Source: Actinomycetes bacterium | Lineage (GTDB): Bacteria > Actinomycetota > Thermoleophilia > Solirubrobacterales > Solirubrobacteraceae | Direction: 5' to 3' | NCBI GenBank assembly: GCA_023404805.1 | Contig: JAEYAL010000177.1 | Span: 1-27,177 of the forward strand | DNA length: 27,177 bases | Shown here: positions 21,474 to 27,177 of the stretch, one piece after another | How positions within the stretch are numbered: the stretch's first letter is position 1 | How the letters are laid out: each line of letters begins with the position of its first letter | Notes under the pieces: generated by a model | Told to the model about the DNA's origin: nothing | The model's database searches: none | Seen by the model: only the letters and a program-made list of their open reading frames with translations | Translations under genes and position numbers: made by a program

Positions 21474-22841
21474 TCAGTCGACCGTGATCGCGTGGCTGGC
21501 GACGAAGCGCTCGTGCGGGTCCCACGCGCGGCGGACCGCGCGCAGGTGCGCGAGGGTGCGGCGGTCGAAGGCGCCGTCGGCGGTGCCGCCGAGCTCCGAG
21601 AAGTTCAGGTAGAAGCTCCCGGCGCTCCACGGGCGCATCGCGGTGATCAGCTCGCCGAGGCGCAGTTCGAGCTGGTCGGCATGCTCGGGCGACATCGGCA
21701 TGCCGACCCCGAACAGGCAGAACTCGCCGGTCATGCCGGCGCGGGCGCCGGCGCCCTCGGGGCGGCGGCCCATCGCGCCGCCGAGCTGGCGGAGCTCCGC
21801 GAACAGCAGCGGCGAGACCTCGTCCGGCCGCACGGCCGCGAGGAAGGCGTCGATGCCCTGGTCGTCGAGGTCGACGAGGTTCATCGTGTCGCCGAGCGCC
21901 GGGACCGGAGCGGGCGGATCCATGTGGATCTGCAACAGGCCCGCGGGCGACATTGCCGCCCACGTGTCCATGACCGGCGTCCCGACGCTGCGGAACTCCT
22001 CGAGCATCGCCTGCGCGACCCGCTCGCTCGCGAGCACCGCGCCGTCGACCACGACGACCGGTGTGTCGCGCATCGGTTCGGGCACCTCCGGGAGCGGCGG
22101 CAACCGGAGGATGCGCAGCGACGTGGTGACCGCGTCAGCCGCCGTGCGCGCGAACGCGGCCCATGCTGCAAGCACCTCGCGCGCCTGCTCGACCGGCCAG
22201 ACGGTCATGCCGCCGTAGACCTCGGTGACCGGGAAGAGGTCGATCTCGAGCGCGGTGACGACGCCGAAGTTGCCACCACCGCCGCGCACGGCCCAGAACA
22301 GGTCGGCGTTCACGAGCCGGTCGGCGCGCACGAGGCGGCCCTCAGCGGTCACGAGCTCGATGGCGTGGACGTGGTTGGCGGCGAGGCCGTACTGGCGGGC
22401 GAGCCAGCTCATGCCGCCCCCGAGGGTGTAGCCGACCACGCCGACGTCGTGCGAGGACCCCGACAGCGCGGCGAGGCCATGCGGGGTGACCGCGTCGACG
22501 ACGTCCTGCCAGACGGCCCCGGCGCCGACGCGGGCCCGGCGCGCGACCGGATCGACCTCGACGCCGCCGATGGCGGTGCGCACCAGGATCGCGTCGTCGA
22601 GCTCGGGCAGCGCCGTGGCCAGGTGGCCGGTGCTCTGCGCGGCGATGCGCAGGCCGAAGGTCTTGGCGAGCTCGACCGCCCCGATGACCTGCGCGGCGCT
22701 CGTCGCGGTGACGACCGCGGCCGGACGCTGGTCGGCGGCGAGGTTCCAAGCCGCGCGGGCCGCGTCATAGCCGGGGTCCTCTGGGAAGACCGGGCGCGGC
22801 AGCTCGGTCGTCGGGGCCTGGATGAATGAGGTGGGATGCAC
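21474..22841 (-). CDS. FAD-linked oxidase of the BBE / FAD_binding_4 family
   Basis: 455 residues from GTG 22841, chosen because sequence upstream is Pro/Arg-rich and unlike the family. The FAD domain is clear: RPAAVVTATSAAQVIGAVELAK, then QSTGH with His73 at the position that carries 8-alpha-linked FAD, then VGAGAVWQDVVDAV, and GSSHDVGVVGYTLGGGMSWLARQYG. That last motif has no Cys, so a second 6-S-cysteinyl bond is unlikely. The C-terminal AWDPHERFVASHAI is the berberine-bridge end motif. Such enzymes oxidise alcohols, sugars or secondary-metabolite intermediates with O2; the substrate is unknown. It is divergent from a GAF-LuxR regulator that may control it. Confidence 0.9.
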   Translation of the reverse strand: MHPTSFIQAPTTELPRPVFPEDPGYDAARAAWNLAADQRPAAVVTATSAAQVIGAVELAKTFGLRIAAQSTGHLATALPELDDAILVRTAIGGVEVDPVARRARVGAGAVWQDVVDAVTPHGLAALSGSSHDVGVVGYTLGGGMSWLARQYGLAANHVHAIELVTAEGRLVRADRLVNADLFWAVRGGGGNFGVVTALEIDLFPVTEVYGGMTVWPVEQAREVLAAWAAFARTAADAVTTSLRILRLPPLPEVPEPMRDTPVVVVDGAVLASERVAQAMLEEFRSVGTPVMDTWAAMSPAGLLQIHMDPPAPVPALGDTMNLVDLDDQGIDAFLAAVRPDEVSPLLFAELRQLGGAMGRRPEGAGARAGMTGEFCLFGVGMPMSPEHADQLELRLGELITAMRPWSAGSFYLNFSELGGTADGAFDRRTLAHLRAVRRAWDPHERFVASHAITVD

Positions 22842-23074
22842 GACGGACTCGCTTTCGCGTCGGTGGTGGAACGTGCTGCTCAAGCGTGCTCCGGCCGCGG
22901 CGCCGTTCCTATCCCTCGGGCCGGGGGACTTGCTGCCCCGGCATCCCCCGCATTCGTGGGGCCCCCGAGGTGCCGGGGCACCCCGGCCTAGGGGTGGCGA
23001 GGGCGCCCCAGGGGCCTCCCCAAACTTGCGGTTTGGGGGTTGTGACGCGCCAAAACCAGGCATACCTTCGCCCC
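22842..23074. promoter_or_regulatory. Structured divergent intergenic region with nested inverted repeats
   Basis: TGCCCCGGCA (22934-22943) pairs with TGCCGGGGCA (22971-22980), enclosing a CCCC/GGGG stem-loop around 22946-22961. A second hairpin, CCCCAAAC/GTTTGGGG (23018-23025, 23031-23038), lies nearer the LuxR gene. A weak promoter candidate for the LuxR gene is TTGTGA (23040-23045) with ATACCT (23062-23067), 7 bases before its ATG. Confidence 0.45.
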
Positions 23075-24199
23075 ATGCCGTCTGCCACATCCACGCGCAA
23101 CCAGCGGTCGGCCCTCGACCGCATCGACCACCTCACGTCGGAGGGCCTCGACCCCACCGCGATGCTCGAAGCCGTGGGCGCCGAGCTGAGCGCCGTCGTG
23201 GGCGCCGAGGGGATGTTCATCGCCGCGACCGACCCGGAGACCATGCTCGGGCTCGGCTCGGGCTTCGTGCACAACATGCCCGAGGAGATGTGCGAGCCGT
23301 TCTGGGCGTACGAGTTCGAGGTCCCGGACTTCGCGAAGTTCGTCGACCTCGCCCGCGATGACCAGCCCGTCGCCGACCTCCACACCGTGACGGGCGGCCG
23401 CCCGGAGCGCAGCGCGCGCTGGCGCGAGTTCAGCCGCCACCCGCACCTGCGCGCCGAGCTGCGCGCCGTCCTCAAAGCCGGCGGACGCGGCTGGGGCATG
23501 CTCCAGATGAACCGCGCGGAGACCGATGGCGGCGGATTCACCGCCGCGGAGCAGCGGTTTGTCGCCGAAGCCGCGCCGATGGTGGCGCGCGCCCTGCGGA
23601 CCGCGGCGCTGCAACGCGCCTCGGAGGAGTTCGGCGTCGGCAGCCCCGGCATGGCCATCCTTGATGAGCACAACCGCCTCGTCTCGGTCACCCCCGAGGC
23701 GATCGACTGGTTCGATCGGATGCAGAGCTACCGGCGCCGGGCGCTCACCGAGTTCGGCACGAAGCTGCCGATGGAGGTCCTGCATGCGGCGCAGGTCGCG
23801 CGAGCGCGGACCGTCGCCCGCTCGACCACGCCGACCCGCACCCGCGTGCGCACCCAGTGCGGCCTGTGGGTGCTGGTGCACGCCTCGTGCTTGGCCGACT
23901 GCAGCGGCGACGCTGGCCAGACCGCGATCATCATCGAGCCGGCGGCGGCCAGCGAGGTCGCGTCGCTGATCGTCGAGGCCTACGAGCTCACGCCGCGCGA
24001 GCTCGACGTGACCCGCGCGCTCTCACGCGGCCTCAGCATCACCGAGATCGCCGGGCAGCTGCACCTCTCGCGCTACACCGTGCAGGACCACCTCAAGCGG
24101 ATCTACGACAAGGTCGGCGTCGCCAGCCGCGCCGAGCTCGTGGCGAAGGTGTTCGCCGACCACTTCCACGAGCGCATGGACATCGCCCACGCCGCCTGA
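23075..24199 (+). CDS. GAF-like sensor domain plus LuxR-type HTH regulator
   Basis: 374 residues from ATG 23075. The N-terminal half resembles a GAF/PAS-type sensory region (LEAVGAELSAVVGAEGMFIA, then GWGMLQMNRAETDGGGFTAAEQRFVAEAAPMVARAL), followed by a second mixed domain (GMAILDEHNRLVSVTPEAIDWF). The last 70 residues form the LuxR HTH: LTPRELDVTRALSRGLSITEIAGQLHLSRYTVQDHLKRIYDKVGV, with a tail of helix residues. No phosphoacceptor receiver domain is seen, so it likely binds a small ligand. It is divergent from the FAD oxidase gene, its probable target, across a structured 233-base region. Confidence 0.88.
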   Translation: MPSATSTRNQRSALDRIDHLTSEGLDPTAMLEAVGAELSAVVGAEGMFIAATDPETMLGLGSGFVHNMPEEMCEPFWAYEFEVPDFAKFVDLARDDQPVADLHTVTGGRPERSARWREFSRHPHLRAELRAVLKAGGRGWGMLQMNRAETDGGGFTAAEQRFVAEAAPMVARALRTAALQRASEEFGVGSPGMAILDEHNRLVSVTPEAIDWFDRMQSYRRRALTEFGTKLPMEVLHAAQVARARTVARSTTPTRTRVRTQCGLWVLVHASCLADCSGDAGQTAIIIEPAAASEVASLIVEAYELTPRELDVTRALSRGLSITEIAGQLHLSRYTVQDHLKRIYDKVGVASRAELVAKVFADHFHERMDIAHAA

Positions 24200-24220
24200 G
24201 GCGTCCACGCCGCTTGAGGC

Positions 24221-24270
24221 ATTGAGCGTCCTTTAGTTGTTGCTATAGCGACAACTAAAGGACGCTCAAT
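24221..24270. terminator. Long perfect hairpin shared by convergent LuxR and HxlR genes
   Basis: The 20-base arms at 24221-24240 and 24251-24270 are perfectly complementary. The inner bases extend the stem by a T-G and two G-C pairs, leaving a TATA loop. The arms contain CTTTAG/CTAAAG, usable as U-rich tracts, and the right arm covers the hxlR stop codon (24266-24268). It acts on both converging transcripts. Confidence 0.88.
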
Positions 24271-24826
24271 TGGATTCGGCCGGGTCGGCGGACGCGGCGA
24301 GCGCCGCTTCGATCGCGGCGCGCGTCTCGGCCATCCGCTTGAGCGCGGCCGGCACCTCGGGCGCGATCGGCCCGGTGGACTCTGGGTTGATCTCCCCGAC
24401 GAGGTTGAGCGCGTTCAGCTCGCCGCCGCACTCCGAGCAGCAGATCGTCGCGCGTGTCTGGTGGCCGCAGGTGGAGTGGGTCAGCGTGATCGGCCCGTTG
24501 CCGCCGAACTCCCACTTGTCGCCCCAGGCCTGGAGCGGCAGCAGCGCGAGCGCCAGCTCGGCGCCCTTCTCGGTAAGCCAGTAGTCGTAGCGCGGCGGGC
24601 GGTCCTGGTAGGCCACGCGTTCGGCGATGCCGTCCTCGATCAGCCCGGACAGGCGCTGCGTCAGCACCTTGCGCGAGATCCCGAGGTTGCGCTGGAGCGC
24701 GTCGAACCGGCTGATCCCGAGGGCGAGGTCGCGCACGATCAGGGGCGTCCACCACTCCCCCACGACGTTGATCGTGCGGGCGATCGAGCAGTTCATCTGG
24801 TTGAACGGCGTGCGCTGCATCTGCAC
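24266..24826 (-). CDS. HxlR-family winged-helix transcriptional regulator
   Basis: 186 residues; ATG 24826 or the next ATG, two codons on. NCSIARTINVVGEWWTPLIVRDLALGISRFDALQRNLGISRKVLTQRLSGLIEDGIAERVAYQDRPPRYDYWLTEKG is the full HxlR/MarR-like winged helix (about 10-90). Cys13 in the conserved N-terminal position is the usual redox- or electrophile-sensing residue of the family. It adds a zinc-ribbon-like tail (CGHQTRATICCSECGGEL), which is common in longer HxlR proteins. It is divergent from the MMPL exporter, with a palindrome in the 73-base gap, so it probably regulates that exporter. Its stop lies in the 24221-24270 hairpin. Confidence 0.93.
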   Translation of the reverse strand: MQMQRTPFNQMNCSIARTINVVGEWWTPLIVRDLALGISRFDALQRNLGISRKVLTQRLSGLIEDGIAERVAYQDRPPRYDYWLTEKGAELALALLPLQAWGDKWEFGGNGPITLTHSTCGHQTRATICCSECGGELNALNLVGEINPESTGPIAPEVPAALKRMAETRAAIEAALAASADPAESN

Positions 24827-24858
24827 CCACCATAGGGCAGCCGTCCCCCGACCGGGAG

Positions 24859-24881
24859 GTAAGTTTCCTCAGGAGACTTAC
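24859..24881. promoter_or_regulatory. Palindromic operator between hxlR and the MMPL exporter gene
   Basis: Outer arms GTAAGT (24859-24864) and ACTTAC (24876-24881) are perfect, and the inner TTCCT/AGGAG arms have one mismatch around a C centre. Its position, midway between the divergent starts at 24826 and 24900, suits an HxlR dimer site. Confidence 0.65.
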
Positions 24882-24899
24882 TCGTGCTACGGTGGCGCC

Positions 24900-27177
24900 A
24901 TGCTTGACCGGCTGGCTTCGCTCACCTGGCGCCGACCCCGGCTGGTGCTCGCGCTCGTCGGCATGTTCGTCGTCGCGGCAGGGCTCTTCGCGCACGATGT
25001 GGAGCACCACCTCAAGGCGGCCGGCTTCACCGACACGGCCTCCGAAAGCGAGCGGGCCGCCGCCAAGCTCCGCGACGCGCTGGGGTACGACGCCAACCCG
25101 GGCATCGTCCTGGTCATCCGCAAGAAGGACGGCAAGAAGCTCGATCTCGAGTCGCCCGCCCAGCGCCGCGAGATCAACCGGCTCGCCGAGCAGCTGAGGA
25201 AGACGAAGTACGTCGGCCACGTCATCAACCCGCTCAGCGGCGCGCCCGGCACGGCGCAGCTGATCGAGTCCGACCGGCGGTCGCTCGTGCTGTCCGGCTA
25301 CCTCGCGACGAAGGACGTCGAGGAGGACGGCGGCCGTGCGGCCGAGGACGCCGAGCGGCGCACGGAGTCCAAGCTCTTCTCGGTCAAGGCGTCGGGCTTT
25401 GCGCCGGCGTTCCAGGAGGTCAACGACCAGACCCGCGAGGACCTCCAGAACGCCGAGCTGATCGCGTTCCCGCTGCTGGCGATCCTGTTGCTCGTCGTGT
25501 TCCGCGGATTCGTCGCGGCCAGTGTGCCGCTCGTGATCGGCGTGGTCTCGATCGTCACGACGATGCTGCTGCTGCGGCTGATGTCGGCCGTCACCGACAC
25601 ATCCGCGTACGCGCTCAACATCACGACGACGCTCAGCCTCGGCCTCGCCGTCGACTACGCGCTGCTGCTGGTCTCCCGGTACCGGGAGGAGCTCGCGCGC
25701 TACGGGCCCAGCGAAGAGGCGCACCGCCGCATGGTGCAGACGGCCGGGCGGACCGTGCTCTTCTCGGGTTTCACGGTCGCCGCCGCGATGATCCCGCTGG
25801 CGTTCTTCCCGCAGCGGTTCCTCTACTCGCTCGGCGTCGCCGGGGCCGCGGTGGCGCTGGTCTCGGCGCTCGTCGCGGTGGTGCTGGTGTCGACGATCGT
25901 CGCGATCCTCGGGTCGCGCATCGATGCGCTCGCCGTCCGCAAGGGCCCCGCCGTGTCCGACGAGTCCGGCGGCTGGTACCGCCTCGCCCACGGCGTGATG
26001 CGCCGGCCGGTGCCGGTGGCGACGCTCTCGGCGCTGCTCCTCCTGGTGCTCGCCGCGCCACTGGCGTCGCTCACGCTGACGGGCCCGAGCGTGAAGGCCG
26101 TGCCGCCAGGGCAGCCGTCGTACGAACCCAGCGAGTACCTCGCCGAGCACTACCCGCGCAGCGTCATCGAGGCGATCACGATCACGGTCGCAGGCAAGGT
26201 CACCGACGAGCGCATGCGCCGCTTCGCCGCCGACGTCGAAGACATCCCCGCGATCAAGCGGCCGGTCCGGTTCATCGACGCCGGCGACAACCTCGTGTAC
26301 GCGAACATCGCGCCGCCCGGCCCGTCGCTCGACCGAGCGTCGCAGGACGTCGTCGACCAGATCCGCGCGCTGAACCCGCCACGCGGCGGCGACGTGCTCG
26401 TCTCGGGCAACACCGCGCGCTTCATGGACCAGAAGCAGAGCCTCGCCGACCACGCCCCTCCCGTGATGCTGGCGATCTGCCTGATCACGCTCGTGCTGCT
26501 GTTCCTGCTGACCGGCTCGGTCCTGCTGCCGCTCAAGACGCTGCTGATGAACGGGCTCACGCTCGCCGCCACGCTCGGCGTCCTCGTGATCGGGTTCGAG
26601 TGGGGCCTGCTCGACGCGCCGTTCGGCTACGGCGACGGCCCGGACGCGATCGAGGTCACGAGCGTGGTGTTCATGATCGCCGTGCTCTTCGGCCTGGCGA
26701 CCGACTACGCGGTCCTCGTGATGGCGCGGATCAAGGAGCTCCACGACGGCGGCCTGCCGAACGAGGAGGCGGTCGCGGTCGGCATCGGCCGCACCGGGCG
26801 CGTGATCTCAGCCGCCGCCGTGATGATCGCGGTCGTCTTCCTGGCCTCCGGCGTGAGCCCCGTGTTCTTCATGAAGCAGATCGCCGTGGGCCTCGCCGTC
26901 GGCGTGATCATCGACGCGACCATCGTCCGCGCGCTGCTCGTGCCGTCGCTGATGCGGCTCTTCGGCGAGTGGAACTGGTGGGCGCCCGGTCCGCTGCGCC
27001 GGCTGCACGACCGCTTTGGGATCAGCGAGGCAGGGCCGCCCCCGCCCGTGCCCGTGGTGCCCGTCGACCTGGTCAAGCGGCCGCGGGCGGCGGACGACGC
27101 GGAATCCGGTCCGACGCCGGTGGCAGACGACGCCGCGGAGGCCGGTCCGACGCCGGTGGCAGACGACGCCGCGGAGG
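24900..27177 (+). CDS. MMPL/RND-family membrane transporter (3' end outside window)
   Basis: 759 codons are visible from ATG 24900 with no stop. The architecture is a tandem RND duplication. TM1 lies near residues 15-33, followed by an external domain and a six-span block containing TTTLSLGLAVDYALLLVSRYREE, then a second external domain and a second block with FGLATDYAVLVMARIKE. These Asp-Tyr motifs are the proton-relay signatures of the MMPL family. Members export lipids or drugs using proton motive force. The tail after the last span is acidic and Pro-rich, ending in 12-residue repeats (AGPTPVADDAAE). Divergent from an HxlR regulator, it is probably an inducible efflux pump; the substrate is unknown. 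A short or leaderless 5' end is possible. Confidence 0.92.
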   Translation, partial: MLDRLASLTWRRPRLVLALVGMFVVAAGLFAHDVEHHLKAAGFTDTASESERAAAKLRDALGYDANPGIVLVIRKKDGKKLDLESPAQRREINRLAEQLRKTKYVGHVINPLSGAPGTAQLIESDRRSLVLSGYLATKDVEEDGGRAAEDAERRTESKLFSVKASGFAPAFQEVNDQTREDLQNAELIAFPLLAILLLVVFRGFVAASVPLVIGVVSIVTTMLLLRLMSAVTDTSAYALNITTTLSLGLAVDYALLLVSRYREELARYGPSEEAHRRMVQTAGRTVLFSGFTVAAAMIPLAFFPQRFLYSLGVAGAAVALVSALVAVVLVSTIVAILGSRIDALAVRKGPAVSDESGGWYRLAHGVMRRPVPVATLSALLLLVLAAPLASLTLTGPSVKAVPPGQPSYEPSEYLAEHYPRSVIEAITITVAGKVTDERMRRFAADVEDIPAIKRPVRFIDAGDNLVYANIAPPGPSLDRASQDVVDQIRALNPPRGGDVLVSGNTARFMDQKQSLADHAPPVMLAICLITLVLLFLLTGSVLLPLKTLLMNGLTLAATLGVLVIGFEWGLLDAPFGYGDGPDAIEVTSVVFMIAVLFGLATDYAVLVMARIKELHDGGLPNEEAVAVGIGRTGRVISAAAVMIAVVFLASGVSPVFFMKQIAVGLAVGVIIDATIVRALLVPSLMRLFGEWNWWAPGPLRRLHDRFGISEAGPPPPVPVVPVDLVKRPRAADDAESGPTPVADDAAEAGPTPVADDAAE
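27106..27177 (+). repeat. 36-bp tandem repeat in the C-terminal tail of the MMPL gene
   Basis: Two identical 36-bp units (27106-27141, 27142-27177) encode AGPTPVADDAAE-type repeats; a diverged partial copy (DDAESGP) precedes them. The window ends inside the array, so the true copy number is unknown. Confidence 0.9.

Noticed and set aside
22842..23090. N-terminal extension of the FAD oxidase up to 23090
   Set aside because: The extra residues are Pro/Gly/Arg-rich, cover the divergent regulatory region and overlap the LuxR start; GTG 22841 fits the family.
24255..26744. 829-codon minus-strand frame antisense to the MMPL gene
   Set aside because: Composition rich in Arg, Glu, Gln and His with no domain, covering a clear MMPL transporter and the HxlR gene in another frame.

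Overview
The window comes from a high-GC actinobacterium. Several features fit the Thermoleophilia/Solirubrobacterales: secreted beta-propeller and protease proteins with a fibronectin-like tail, collagen-like Gly-X-Y proteins, a tandem HD-GYP-like protein, leaderless-looking promoters and a Gram-positive-type SOS box. The taxon is an inference from gene style only.

Layout. (1) 1-726, minus: a secreted collagen-like protein, cut by the left edge. (2) About 1150-7310, plus: a cobalamin riboswitch followed by a tightly overlapped operon. It holds a 37-codon leader ORF, a FhuF-like [2Fe-2S] reductase, a family-5 binding lipoprotein, two permeases and two short ATPases. Subunit sizes resemble nickel/metallophore importers (Nik/Cnt) more than Dpp/Opp. 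Control by B12 points to cobalt or cobalt-chelate uptake, with the reductase perhaps freeing the metal. (3) 7401-7814: tRNA-Glu(CTC) on minus and tRNA-Leu(CAG) on plus, each with a terminator.

(4) About 7815-15290: a probable genomic island. It has visibly lower GC and is bounded by an 11-bp repeat of the tRNA-Leu 3' end. Its genes are a 1031-residue protein with a putative PD-(D/E)XK-type nuclease domain and a long helical region; a small XRE protein; a minus-strand operon of a ubiquitin-like protein, an E1-like ThiF protein and a DUF6527-like Cys-rich protein; a divergent ImmA/IrrE-type protease plus XRE regulator; and a small winged-helix protein at the far edge. The divergent promoter region carries two identical-architecture operators, GTTCG-N6-CGAAC. 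I read this as a compact, regulated ubiquitin-like conjugation cassette, probably for defence. It is the most interesting part of the window: no separate E2 or deubiquitinase gene is visible, the E1-like protein lacks a cysteine at the usual catalytic place, and the ubiquitin-like protein does not end in Gly-Gly.

(5) 15665-27177: chromosomal-looking genes. These are a secreted trypsin-like protease, DNA polymerase IV (dinB) with an SOS box, a tandem HD/HD-GYP protein, a secreted beta-propeller protein and an FAD-linked oxidase (both minus), a divergent GAF-LuxR regulator, and an HxlR regulator divergent from an MMPL/RND exporter. The exporter runs off the right edge inside a 36-bp tandem repeat.
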